NCBI GenBank assembly: GCA_009763385.1
Contig: VDCT01000089.1
Span: forward strand, 1 to 64,000
Length of the DNA: 64,000 nucleotides
Direction of reading: 5' to 3'
Source: Coix lacryma-jobi var. lacryma-jobi
Lineage: Eukaryota > Streptophyta > Magnoliopsida > Poales > Poaceae
Shown here: piece after piece, positions 23,331-35,500 of the stretch
Numbering within the stretch: position 1 is the stretch's first letter
Layout: each line of letters opens with the position of its first letter
Notes under the pieces: model-generated
The model's input: only the letters and a program-made list of their open reading frames with translations
Database searches by the model: none
Told to the model about the DNA's origin: nothing
Position numbers and translations under genes: made by a program

Positions 23331-24512
23331 TTAGGAGTATTTGTTTTTTCATAGAGAATGCATAAGATTGTTTCCTTTTTCCACATTGCAACTAGCTCAT
23401 TTGTAGTTTTTAAGATGTCGTTCTATTAGCTAATGACTGAAGAGATGCAAAGAACCCAAGGATTTTGATAGCTAATGACTGTTCATGAGGTGTATATCTC
23501 AATACTGGAAACCGAAATTTTCATGGGCAAAAATCATCAAGGAAATAGACAAAAACCATAGGGAAATATTGATCAACAGTCAGGCAAATACCGTCAAACA
23601 TAGCATGACAGACATCTGTTCTTTTTTTTAGAATTACATAGTACAACACAGTGTTCTAGCATTTTCTTATTTGTGCAATAGGAGTAGCAAATTCTGGATC
23701 ATTTGCTTGAAGATGTGTACGTGTTCTACGATTTTCTTTTCTTTTTTGATCCAAATGGTTTTGGGTGCGCCTCTCTTGGTCATTTAATTTGTCTCTTATA
23801 GCTGACGTACAAAAGCTGGAGATCATACAAGTTCTCACAGTGCTCCTATGACTTTGACATTCTTGGTTTATAGAGTCTTTCTCTTAAAAATTTCAGAACA
23901 ATCATTTCTTGAGATGAAGAAAATCTATCTTAAGAAAGATGTAATTTTAGTTTTCTTTTTAATCAAACTATCTAAAGTTCAATCAAATTTATACAAAAAT
24001 ATCAATAGTCATGGTACCAAATAGATATACTGTTAAAATATATTAGATAAAAAAATGATGATACTTATTTAGTAACGTAACTTTTGATATAGTTTTGTAA
24101 AATTTGATGAAATTTAAAATGTTTCGACTTAATAATATAATAATATGTCAAAAATGTGGAGTCTAAACGAGCTGAGGGAATCGGCCGAGGTAGGTAACGA
24201 CTGCCGCACCGCCACCGCGGGGCGCATGCACCTACGCATATTACCATGGGCCGCTCTGTGTGACTGTGGGACCACCGACCACACGTGCACGGCGACAGTC
24301 GAAGACCACACGTCCTGGCCCCACCTCGCAGTCAGACCTCTCTGACTTTGGTACCGAATCAGCCGAAACATCAAACATCCACGTACAGCTAGCGTCAGCA
24401 GCTTATGTTTGCCTTTTGGCTGATACTACAGTATTTAATGCTAATATATAAAAAATAACTAACTATTTATATCTATATTATGTATATATATATATATTAA
24501 AATTATATAAAT
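23331..24512. other. Intergenic, with Stowaway-like remnant
   Basis: About 23930-24130 has the AT-rich interior style of a Stowaway MITE but no clean termini. 24150-24380 is a GC-rich patch without a credible gene. Confidence 0.35.
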
Positions 24513-25020
24513 TCTTCCACCTCTTGCTCTTTCTTCATGTCTATTCTCTAAATTATTATTATAGTTATCATATAGCAGTCCATATCTATAATTAAACTGT
24601 TTATATTGTATCTATATATTATACTTAATGTTAATATATAAAAAACTTAATACGTAAACTATTTATATCTATATATGTTTCTATATCTAATGTTAAAAAA
24701 AATTCCATCTCTTGCCCTTTCTTCACGTCTATCTCTAAATTATTATTTAGCTATTATATAGCAGTCCATATCTATAACTAAACTATTTATATCTATATAC
24801 CTATTCCTAATATTAAAAAAAATATTCTTCCACCTCTCTTTCTTCGCCGTCTATCTCTAAATTATTATAGTTATTATAAACAATATATATATCTATATAT
24901 ATATTTTTATTCTATATCTATATCTATATATATCTATATTTATATCTATAATATATAATATTAAATATTAGATTATTTTCTTCCATCTCTCGCCCGCTTT
25001 CCCCGTTGTCTATCTCTCAC
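24513..25020. repeat. Diverged tandem repeat, four units
   Basis: A motif like TTCTTCCACCTCTTGCTCTTTCTTC..GTCTATCTCTAAATTATTAT recurs at about 24513, 24705, 24826 and 24978, separated by AT-rich TATATCTATA-type spacers with a shared ATATAGCAGTCCATATCTATAA block in the first two units. Spacing is irregular (about 192, 121, 152). Confidence 0.65.
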
Positions 25021-26306
25021 TCCTCTTCTGTCTCATGTCATGGCCTAACTACACGAGTCGATTCGCGTTGCGACCACATGCAAACATGTGGCTCACCTTC
25101 CGCTCTTATTCAGTTTGAGTCGACCTCCTGTCAATTTTTCATGTGGGGTCAATTATTTTTATATTGCACTAACATTTTTAGGAGCATTGGAATTTATTTG
25201 ATTTAAGGTTGGCAAAGCCCAATCAAATCCAACATAAATAACAAGCTCATTATCATTACCATGAACACTGCACAATAAATTATATGTCTGATTGCATGTT
25301 TGCTAGGCAATATACCAAATACAAAGAGTGGACATTTCTTCTTCAATTTTTTTTACTTCTCAAAATGCTCTCACGCCCTCCGTGTCTCTTATGATCCAGA
25401 CTCACTTGCATCCAGTGATGATCTGAAGTCCGATTCTAAGATGTATGGGTTTCGTTGCAACATATGGTTATTACATTGCTAGTAATATTAAAGAGCAAAA
25501 AATTCTCTCCCCAGTATTTCCGTCCTTCCTGTCTTCTGAGCCCATCTATCGTTCCACTCCACTGCTTGGACATACGGAGTACGTGATGAACTAAAGATAA
25601 GAGTTTTAATGGGTTATTGTCTAGTTTGTAATCAAAACTCATGACTTGTGCTTATAGGAGTTAAAATAGTGTACATCCAATCACACGGTAAAGATTTCAA
25701 TTATACAATGTATTGAAAAAGATGACGCAAGTTGTACATTATATATGTTGCGACACGCATGCATGTATGCTAGTTAAATGATAAATTTACAGAAAATATT
25801 ATTAAATATATGACTACTACGTATATTATAAAAATATATTTCAAGATAAAAATAATACTTATTCTCTATGACATATACTAATATATATATTTTATATAAA
25901 TTTGATAAAAAAAACTATACTATTTGACGTATTATTTAGAAATATTTGTTTTAAGGGGCGCTACTAGTACAACTGGGCAGTTGACTAGCTTACTTATTAC
26001 TACAAAATAATCTAGTAGCCTATAGCCTACTTATAATCTAGTAATATCCGAATCGTGATGGTGCTTTTGAGATGATTGCCTGCCGTCTTATTCTGTACGT
26101 ACATTATTACCTTTTTTCACTTCTACACATAGTATTGCAAATTTGCAGTACAAAAAGACTATATGAGATAAAAATACACAAGCACATGCAGTGCCAAATG
26201 GGAGGCAAGTCAACCGCACGAGAATAAATAAAAGTGAAAAGAATAAAATTCGGCTTTTTAGCAAAAGTATATATGAAAATTATTGTAAAAAAGGTATGCA
26301 AAAAAA
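25021..26306. other. Intergenic, AT-rich
   Basis: No gene or complete mobile element that I can support. 25770-25950 resembles the interior of a degraded Stowaway-like MITE without termini. Confidence 0.4.
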
Positions 26307-26378
26307 TTCCGTTGCCGGGACTCGAACCGGGTCTCTCGTGTGAGAGCCGAGTATCCTAACCAGCTAGACTACAACGGA
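26307..26378 (-). tRNA. tRNA-Glu (anticodon CUC)
   Basis: On the minus strand it reads TCCGTTGTAGTCTAGCTGG... to ...TCCCGGCAACGGA. The 7-bp acceptor stem TCCGTTG/CAACGGA pairs perfectly with discriminator A. The anticodon loop CTCTCAC gives CUC (Glu). The B box GGTTCGAGTCC is exact. A T-run (minus strand, 26301-26306) follows the 3' end as a Pol III terminator. The anticodon stem CTCGG/ACGAG has one G-A mismatch next to the loop where plant tRNA-Glu normally has C, so it may be a variant or weakened copy. No intron. Confidence 0.93.
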
Positions 26379-27741
26379 GGCGTTGCGTGTTGGTGGGAAC
26401 AAACATTTCTGTACTGTGTGGATATGCATAGCATCTTAGTCCATAGTGAGAGATACAGGATGGAGATGTTGGTAGGGCACTATAGATGTTGAAGATTTAT
26501 GGATACGATAAGAAGGTCTCGCAAAACTAGAGGCTAAAGCAAAATGGAGTGGGGCCTTGTTTGACACATGATAGTTATGATTAAGTTGTCTCTAGCCCCC
26601 TTTTTGATCTACACCATAATTGATATATATTATTATTGTAATACTTATTAGTGTAGTTGTACACACACTATAGTTTATAGCTTCATATATATGTAAATTT
26701 TCCATTCCAAAATACTACGCATCATGATGTGAAATATCAAGAATTTTTAATGTTAACCATTGCCAAATCTATAGTATCTTCATGTGTCTAATATTATAAA
26801 TGTCAAAAAATCTCAAACTTTATATAGCATCAGTGATCATAGCTGATAGGAAAATTCGTTTTTCATGACAGGGATTACGCAACCATCTCAAATACTAAAG
26901 TCCTTTGGATAAAGTTAACATTTTGGGTACTGATGTGATATATAGGGAAACAATCAAAATTTGAGTTTATTTATAATTTTTTAACATGAAATAAAGAAAG
27001 CATAAAACTAACCCGTGCTTCCTTTTTTCTCATGTTTCTTAACGAGAAACTGTTAACATTTTTGTTGTGATATATAAATTATCATTATATATAGCCTTTG
27101 AATCAAGCATTTTTACATGTTAGTTCTTAGACATAAATGATGATCATAAATAATTGCTAGTTAATATTCAAGTCCACCCTTCACGATCCATAGAGTTGTA
27201 TGTTCTTGTTACGATAAAGGAAAACTTTTATAAAATTTTCAAAACACATTACTCGATCGAGTTGATACAAAGCCTTGAAAATAATACTTCAAGCCTTTTC
27301 TAACAAGAAGCACACTGCCCACAGCCACATAATTCAAGTTGTAATCTGGCATATGACTATTGAACAATTACACTTTTGGATTTCAAATATCAAAATTGTG
27401 TTTTATGTCTGTTTTCGCGCCTTTTCTTTTTTGCTCCGTTTCGCGCCTTTTTTCCCCTCCGTTTCGTCGTTTCGCGCCTTTTCTTTTCCACTCCGTTTTT
27501 GACAAATTTGCATCTAAATACCAAATACTTAGCCATCAATAACCTGTGTATCACAGCACTTCACCATTGAAAAATATACAGTACATGCATAAAAACAGCT
27601 CCCATTTCAAGAACTTGTTGCATACTGCATCATATACATAATACATTTTGCACACACACAGACAGAGACTACAAATTGTTGTAGCGATTTATTGCACGCA
27701 TATATAACGAGATCGACCAAGTTGAAGGTAAGATCGATCTA
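26379..27741. other. Intergenic downstream of the ERF-like gene
   Basis: AT-rich. At about 27413-27500 a short cluster of TTTCGCGCCTTTT repeats occurs. No gene seen. Confidence 0.45.
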
Positions 27742-28507
27742 TCAGTTCTGGTTAATAAAGAGTTCCACGTCGTCGATGTCTAAAACCCCGACGAAATCAT
27801 CTGGGTTGCAGGAGAGCAGGCAGTCAGCACTTGCCATGAATTCTCCATCCACGCGGTTCCCGGCGTTGCCAGCAGCATGGTCGACGACATCAGTTGCTGT
27901 GGAGGTCGCTTCAGCGCTGGCGGCGGCGGCGGCGGCACCATCAGTAGCCGGCGCCGCGCCGGCGCTGGCGCTGGCGCCATCAGAGGTGGTGGCGTCGGTG
28001 GTGTGGTGCCGGTGGTGCAGCAGCAGCTGGTGTAATAGGGCACATCAGCTGAGCCGCCGCGGCGGCGCAAAGAAGAAGCCGGCGCAGCTTCGGCCGCAGT
28101 CCGCCGCGATCGCCTTGATGTTGGCGGCGGTGAGCTGGACGCGGATGTGCTCGGGGATGGCGGGGCGCGGCGCGCCGGGGAAGTTGAACTTTCGCTGGCT
28201 CGGGAGCTGCTCGCCGTAGAAGCAGAACATGGCGGGCGTCGTAGGCCAGCGCCGCCTGCATGGCGTGCTGGAACCTGCCGATCCACAGCCTGGATCGGGT
28301 GCGCGGGATGCGGATCTCCGCCGACCCCCCCCAGAGCCGCTCCCGCACGCCCGTCCAGCCCAGGTCCCTGTGCGGCCGACGAGCGCCCGTCGCCGCCGTC
28401 CGTAGCGAAACCGAACGCCCTCCGCGGCGGCGCTGCTGGGACGACTCGGAACGTCCCCTACTCGCTGCCCCGCTGCTGCTGCTCGTCGCCGTCACCGTCG
28501 CCGTCAT
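27742..28507 (-). pseudogene. AP2/ERF-family transcription factor gene, disrupted
   Basis: Intronless minus-strand frame from ATG 28507 to TGA 27744-27742. The N-terminus is Ser/Ala/Arg-rich; an AP2/ERF DNA-binding domain follows (GVRERLWGG-SAEIRIPRTRSRLWIGRF...AALAYDA), then MFCFYGEQLPSQRKFNFPG and PAIPEHIRVQLTAANIKAIA. The C-terminus is acidic/hydrophobic (NPDDFVGVLDIDDVELFINQ), typical of an activation domain. ERF proteins bind GCC-box or DRE-like promoter sites in the nucleus. Defects: the second conserved Trp of the WGRW block is missing, with one residue lost in a run of eight Gs (about 28325-28332); a +1 C at about 28231-28236 shifts frame inside the AP2 domain; and an in-frame TGA lies at 28047-28045. 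After that TGA the same frame is open to the end. It could be a pseudogene or an intact gene with sequence errors. The opposite-strand ORFs are shadows. Confidence 0.75.
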
Positions 28508-28642
28508 AGCTAATAATCGTCACCTGCAAGCGCTGCAAGAAACACGGCCAGCGACAAGAGTAGAAGAGAAGATAGATAGCCCGCGGTGGTGTGCACTGTG
28601 GACTGTGGAAGTGTGGATCCATATAAAGGGGGCGAGAGCGGA

Positions 28643-28648
28643 CACGTG
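28643..28648. promoter_or_regulatory. G-box (CACGTG) upstream of the ERF-like gene
   Basis: GACACGTGGC, a G-box/ABRE-type core, lies about 135 bp upstream of the minus-strand ATG. A TATA-like CCATATAAAG (minus CTTTATATGG) lies at 28619-28628, between it and the ATG. Motif match only. Confidence 0.4.
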
Positions 28649-29031
28649 GCCGCATGCGAATCGCGCTTGACTAGTGTGGCTAAAAAAATGAAAAATTGCT
28701 GATATATTGGTTGACTTTGTGGAATGCCTTGCAAAACATCACCCTATCTCTGTGATCGTACGGACGCGTACTCGAGTGGTGTACATAGAGATGATAGACA
28801 GGACGGATGATGTAAAGTTCTAGAAAGGGATACGCCGATATATATAGAGATGATACACCACAATTTATGTTCTGCGTGCGTGTAGTACATGTTTATAGAT
28901 AGATTTTGGGTATATAGGATATATTGCTTTGCTTCACGTAAAAGGTTTACGCGTCTTTATATTAAAATATATAAAAAAATATTTAATACAATACTCTTAG
29001 CGACATCATAAAAGAGGTCAAAAATATACTA
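28649..29031. other. Upstream region of the ERF-like gene
   Basis: No gene seen; AT-rich towards the MITE at 29032. Confidence 0.4.
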
Positions 29032-29293
29032 CTCTCTTCGTCCATAAAAGAATATAATTCTCATATTCTAAGGAATTAAACATCGTTAACTTTGACTAAA
29101 ATTATATCAAAAAAATACTAATAACCATTATGAGACAAAATAAGCACCATTAGATTAGTTTGTAAAATATTTTTTTATAATAAATTTATTTTAAACATAA
29201 ATGCTAGTGGCTATTTTCTATAAATTTAGTCAAAGTTGAAATAGTTTGATCAGTACGATTCTCATTATTATATTATTTCGTGTACGGAAGGAG
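29032..29293. mobile_element. Stowaway-type MITE
   Basis: Termini CTCTCTTCGTCCATAAAAG and (minus) CTCCTTCCGTACACGAAA are imperfect inverted repeats. TA dinucleotides flank at 29030-29031 and 29294-29295. The interior has the usual TTTGACTAAA...TTTAGTCAAAGTT palindrome. Non-coding. Confidence 0.75.
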
Positions 29294-30084
29294 TACATTG
29301 CTTAAATTATAATTATTCTCTAGGCATAGGGAACTTTATTTATTATAAGATAATGTTATAAAACAGAATCAAATAATTAAGGTGACTGTGCGTGCTAGCC
29401 TTGCATGAAAGTGTCAGTGTTTGTTTTGAGAAGACGAGGGACTGAGGGAGGAGAGATCCGACAGATTAAAAAGCCATGCATATACACAAAGTCTCGGTTC
29501 AACGACGAAGTTCAGCATGCTCAAAAAAATGAGCATGCTCAAAATAAAACGAAAAGCTTTGGCTACTTGTGTATGCTTCTCGGTTGTTGTTCCTTCTTAG
29601 ACGACCTGCACTGGTCCCTCTACTACATACGCAAATGTGGATAGCGTACAAAAAGTAGTGTGCACGCGGCGTCCTGTACTCCATACGGTATGATCCGGCG
29701 AAATCTCGCGTCCGCAGCAACGTTTAGCGGAAGAAAGGCAGGCGTGGTTTGGTTGCACGGCGGAGAGGGGAGAAAAGTACAGCGCGGGCCCTACCAATTT
29801 TTATTTAAAAAAATACTATATCTCACAAACCGAAAACTCAAATTAAATTCCGATTGCACCATTGAGTTCGTTGTAATTAATTCTTCAAACTAGATCTCTC
29901 ATGAATATATTTAGATAAGTGACAAGTGGGGCCCACAGTAGATAGAGGGTGATATAGAGGATGAATGGATGCGGGAGAAATGAATATAGAGGAGAGAATC
30001 TTGATGACCAGACAATATAGAGATGAAAATAGAGGAACGTGAGTGCGGATAGTCTTATCGACTAATTTTATTCTTATCACACTC
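29294..30084. other. Intergenic
   Basis: No gene that I can support. A short direct duplication, CATGCTCAAAA(A/T)AA, occurs at about 29516-29545. Confidence 0.4.
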
Positions 30085-30335
30085 ACCCCGTTCTAAAAGA
30101 AAAATGCACGGCTCGATTTTTACAAAAGACAAGTTTGACTAAGTTTTATAAAATAATATCAATATTTATGTATTCAAATGAGTTTACTATAAACAAACAC
30201 TGAGAATATATTGCATGGCTAATCTAATAAAAATATTTATTTAGTATCACAAACAGATTTTTTTTAATAAATTTAGCCAAACTTAAAATTGGTTGACTTT
30301 TTTTCTAAAGTGAGATGTGCACTATATTTTTGGCA
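30085..30335. mobile_element. Degenerate Stowaway-like MITE
   Basis: CACCCCGTTCTAAAAGAAAAATGCAC opens a segment whose other end reads (minus) TGCACATCTCACTTTAGAA. The interior AAGTTTGACTAAGTTTTATA / TTTAGCCAAACTTAAAATTGG is Stowaway-like. The termini and TSD are not clean. Confidence 0.4.
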
Positions 30336-30895
30336 TGGTGCGTGATTAATAAAAAAAGATTGCTCAGACCTTTATCGTTTACCATATTACGGACGCCTTG
30401 CCACTAACGAAAACAGTAACTATATAGATTATTACTTATAACATTGATACATATACAGATCGAGATCGAGGGTAGTATATAGTTTTAGGTAGCAAGAATA
30501 CAGTGCATTTATTACTTATACATTGATACAATCCATGCATTTTGATACAGTATAGGAGATTATTGGACTATACTCGCCATCTCTAACCAGCCTGAATGCC
30601 TGATATTCTTGGCTTGGCAATGGTGCATTGTGTGTCCTTCCTTGACAAACACTACTACCACTCCTCCTCCAATCCTACATTTAAGTCCATTTGTCCTGTT
30701 TAATTCAAAAAACTATTTTAAATTTTGACCATAAATGACTAAAAGGTTATATAGATAGATATATAGTATAATTTTGATGTTACTTGATTCATCTTCCTAC
30801 TATCTTAGAGAGTTTATATTGGTCAAATTATCATATTGAAGACCGTGACAATCTCCGTGTGAATTTATATTTGGACCCAAGAGAACATGCACGTA
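30336..30895. other. Intergenic; 3' part belongs to a duplicated segment
   Basis: From about 30770 the sequence is homologous to about 47485-47600, on the other side of the gypsy element. No gene. Confidence 0.5.
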
Positions 30896-31152
30896 CTCCC
30901 TTCGTATCACAAATAGAAGTCGTTTAGGACAGCGACACGGTCTCCAAAGCCTAACTTTGACCACTTATTCTTTAAAAATATTTGTTGTAAAGTGGTATAT
31001 ATATACTTTTATGAAAGTACTTTTCAAGATAAATTTATTTATATGATTTTTACATTTCTAAACTCAATAATTTAAAAGTTATTCATGATTTAAATTCTCA
31101 ATGTTTTGACCGAAACCTTTTCCAAAAGACTTCTATTGCGATACGGAGGGAG
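30896..31152. mobile_element. Stowaway MITE with TA TSD
   Basis: Inverted termini CTCCCTTCGTATCACAAATAG and (minus) CTCCCTCCGTATCGCAATAG, flanked by TA at 30894-30895 and 31153-31154. 257 bp. A relative lies at 56203-56439. The paralogous segment at about 47600 lacks it (see findings). Confidence 0.88.
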
Positions 31153-32580
31153 TATCTACTAAACTGATGCAACATCTGTTATGAATAGGTAGGTTCCATT
31201 CTTGTATCTGATACCATAACCCTTGATCTCCTCTCTCGCATTTGCTTGAATCTTAATAATGTAGGTACACATAGCTCACAGGGAAATATATTGTGCTTCA
31301 CAACGTGACTAATTAGTCCATGATTTGACAATACACCCTAAGTTGCCAAGTTAATTAGTTTTATAATTAAGTTATATTTAGTCCTTCTAAATAGCATCCG
31401 AACATCCCATGTGACAAGGCTAAACTTTAGCCCAAGGATTCAAATACCCCTAAGTTTGGACAAGTTAATTAGTAAGAATACAAAGTCTAGATTCTCAATA
31501 AAGTTACTACACATAGAAAATGACGCATGTGCCTTTAGGGCGTGATTGGTTGTGATACATGAATGCACTTGGTTGGGTGTTAGGGGCCAGGCTAGGTGGA
31601 GCCGAGTTTGACGCATGTAGTAGCCTTATTTTGGTTCATGCATGGCTCGGGCCTGGTTTCACTGAGTCATTGATTGGTTTGCTCGTATCCATCTGCTAGC
31701 CAAGTAGCTAGAAAAGGAGCTCCGGGATCTGTGCGGACATTATTTCTAGGTTGGGGCATGTTGGGACTCCTTCTCTCAGCCAATCACGCCCTTAGCTTCC
31801 TATCCACTGCAAGTCTACGGTCACAACCATTTTCCCGCACGACATGCAAAGCGTAGGAGAGAGAAGATGAATGAGAGGAGTGCAGGAGAGACAAAGAATG
31901 TGGGGCACAAGAGAGAGCGAGAACTGTTGGAGTTGATACATTGTAGCTACTTCTTAGTTGCCTCATCTTAAAGTTGCATTCTTTCTAAGATGTGCCCCCA
32001 GTTTAGAATTGCATGCTTATCGAGATGAAGGGAGTACGTAGCTAAATCACGTACCCGCCACCCATTGTTTTCCACCATGTTATGTATGTATAGACCATGT
32101 AGTCAAGGCAGTCAATCTAGGTTTTAAACACAAGTACAAAAAGTTTTCGCTTTTCAAATTATAGTACATGTTTTAATTATATATATCGTCTTATAATTGT
32201 AATTAGTATTTGGCGAACAAAAGAATCTCCTTTAATTCTTGGGCTCGAAATTACTAGATTAATTGCGGGAAATTAACCCATATATATGTTAGATGAAATT
32301 ACCCACAACTATCATTATCTAAAATTGTCGCCGGGAACAAAACACCGTTTGTACCTATTCCACTAATTACCTACTCCACGGCCATTATTAAGGAAAACAC
32401 GATGATGCCAATAAAATATAAAGAAGGGATTGACTATCGACCTAGCCAAGACTTCCTTTCCCTTGGAGTTAGAAGCAAAGGAAATATATTGAACTCAATA
32501 TGAGATCAAAATGTATTGACACTTAGGATGCCACAACATATAGTGGTGTCAAGTTCATGCAATCAAATTTGCTTATCTAA
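31153..32580. other. Intergenic
   Basis: 31155-31310 is the right part of the duplicated segment (paralog about 47640-47780). The remainder shows no gene. The last five bases, TCTAA, are the left TSD of the gypsy element. Confidence 0.5.
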
Positions 32581-35500
32581 TGTAACACCCCTGGTGTTAC
32601 TAATGTAATTAACTTGACATGTCATCATCTTAAGCATTAATCATTTTGTGATGCATTTGGATTGCTTAATTGCTATGCTTTAGTCCCTTTTCAAAAACCC
32701 TAAAAGCCAATTCTTCCTATAAGGGCAAAATGGTAATTTCACCTCTGTGCCTAGTTCTATGTAGTTCTTGTTTGAATTTGATGCCCTGATGTTTGTTGCA
32801 TTGATCAAAGTTCTAAAATCAGATTTGATTTGATTGTCCTTTTGCAAAACCCTAAATTCCCAAATCCTGGATTTATTCCCTTTCTGATAACTTTTTCATA
32901 ATTCAAAATTTTGAGTTGGTTCAAAAAGCAAAGTTGTGAATCTGACCTAGAGGAACAACTTTGGTATTTACAGATTTCCATGTTTCTATATAAAATTTGA
33001 AGTAATTTCAAATTCATTCAAATTCCAGTTTTTGTCCCCTTTTCAGTTTTAAAAATTTATTCAAAAACTATTGAGTTTCAGAAAAAGTTATATTAGCAAA
33101 GTTGTAGGTTTTGACAAATGGAACAACTTTCATATATAAAGATTTTCAAGTTTCAGTTTGAAATCCAAAGTAATTTTGATTTGAATCAAATTTGAAAAGT
33201 GTTCCCCTTTTCTGTTTTTGAATATAGTTCAAAAACTATTTGGAATTTGAAAATGTTCATATTGACAAAGTTGTAGATCTCATTTTTCTGAACAACTTTG
33301 GTGTTTTGAGTTTTTGTTGCCCAGTTCAAATTTTGGAAGTAATTTGCAAAATACAGAATCAGCCAAAGTCAAACCCTAAAACCTAGCCCTGTTCATCTTC
33401 CTCGCTAGGGGGAGGGCCCCGGCCGTGGCCGAGCCTCCGGCGTTGCGCGCGCCACGCGTTTGGCAGCCGCTCGTCTGCCCCGACTTGTCGCCCGCGACAT
33501 CTTTCCGCACCCGCACGCGCGAAGCGCTGACTTCCGCCCCGTCCCCTACTGCTCCTGCTCGCCGCCGCGGTGGCCATCGCCGGCGCTGTCTGCGCCCGAG
33601 CCCCGGCCGCACGCCTGTCCTTCCCGCCTGCGCGCAATCGAGAGCGCACGCGTCCGCCGAGCTTATCCACCCACCCCCGTGCTCTCTACCGGCCTCTGGC
33701 CGCGGCTATATAAGCCTGCCGGAGCTCCGACTCCGCACTCACCTCCGCCGCCGTGGCCAGACCACTCCAAAGCTCCGCCGCTCAACCACCTAGCCCGAAA
33801 GCTCCGCCTTGAGCTCGTGAAGCTTTCCCACCCCCAATTTCACCTCCCCCGCCTCCATCGCCCGGCGTAACCCCATCTTCCCAAACTCCGACGGAACCCC
33901 GGTGATCTCGGGTTCGTCAAATACTCCCTCTCCGGTCACGGATACCTTCCCTGACCCCTGTGTCAGCTTCCTTGGCTCCGCGCGACTCTAACCCGGCCCT
34001 TGCGGTCTCGTGTGTTGCGCAGGACCGCCGGATCGCCGGAGCGCCGCCGCGGTCGTCTCCTCCCTCGAGCACGTGTCGAGCCTCACCCTCGAGAACGAGT
34101 CGAGCCTCACCCTCGAGCCCTGCCTCCGACCCGTGGTAAGCATCCGAGCCTCCGTCTCTGCTTCCACTCCGTTTCGCCCGAGCCTCCCAGTCAGGTCCTC
34201 GGACGGAGGCTTGTTTTTCCGTCTCGCCCGAGCCCAAGCCTCGGCGAGCGCATGCCCTCCGCTTCGCCCGAGCCCAAGCCTCGGCGAGCGCATGCTCTCC
34301 GCTTCGCCCGAGTCAGGCCTCGGACGGAGGCTTACTTCTCCGTCTCGCCCGAGCCTCCGGGCCAGGCCTCGGACGAAGCTGTCGCTTCCGTCTCGACGAG
34401 CCCGTCTCAACCGAGCCCGTCTCGACCGAGCCCGCGCGATTCGCCCGAGCCCCCGCGATTCGCCGAGCCCGGCCTAGAAGGAGCACAGTGCTCTTCTCTT
34501 TTTCTGAGAGATGTGAATAGTGTTCTGTTTTCTCTTTTTTGTATGATTTTCTGTGTGCATCCAAAAATTCTGAAATTTTTGTGGTAGACTCTTTATGCTC
34601 TGAAGTATTTTATAAAAATATGAAACTTGAGTTTTGTGCAAAGATTTGAAAATGTAAAATTCCCCTTTTAATTGAAAAATGGAGGTTTTGGTATTTTTGG
34701 AGAGTGATCTATAACTCCAAAAATCTGGAGATAAATTTTTATGTGCTAGTTATGCCTTTCTGAGTCTCTGGTAAAATTTTGAAGTCTTTTGGAACAAGTT
34801 GATTTTTGAGCTTTATTTAAATAGTTGAATAGTGCCTTTTCTTAATTAATGTCTGGAATTATTTGAGCACCTTAATGACCTCCAAAAATTATGAAATTTG
34901 TTTTGCCATCTATTATGCCATAATGAACTTATGTGATTAATTTGGTAATTTTTGGAGCAACTTCATAAAATGACCTTTTTAATTAATTTAGAAAATAGAA
35001 AAAGTGATTAGGGTTGGTAATAAGTGTTTGATGATGTGATCTTTGGATTGATTGATGTTCATAGACCCCTACCCTTTGGTCTATGATGGTTGTGATGCTA
35101 TGATTGGTTGATGCTTAGGATAATTATAATAAGGCCTAGTTTAATCAATATTGCTTAAGGAAGAAATGGTTACCTTTTATGCTCAACCTAGATTTCGATT
35201 ATGCCTTGTTTAAGAGTAATCTAGAATCAGTGGAATTGTCTTGCACCTTAAGTCCATATCATCATTCTCATGAGCATTCATCATTGCATCCGTATAGTTG
35301 ACGAAGAAGGTACCAGAGTCGAGGCCCTGTTGACGAACCAACTCCCGAGGCGACCCCGAGCTCCGACACCTATACCTACCCCGAGTCTGCTCTTTTGCCA
35401 TCCAAGGCAAGCCCCGGTGCATTTAACCCTACCTTGCTTTTATAAAATGATTTCCTTAAATGCTTTTGAGTTAAACTATTGCATTAGGTAATAGGAGTTG

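Noticed and set aside
27692..28670. Plus-strand ORFs over the ERF locus
   Set aside because: They are shadows. The AP2 domain and acidic C-terminus read on the minus strand.
33376..34587. Multiple 100-195-codon ORFs in the 5' LTR (and copies at 43414-44622)
   Set aside because: GC-rich LTR sequence, open in several frames on both strands. The two LTR copies do not preserve the same frames.
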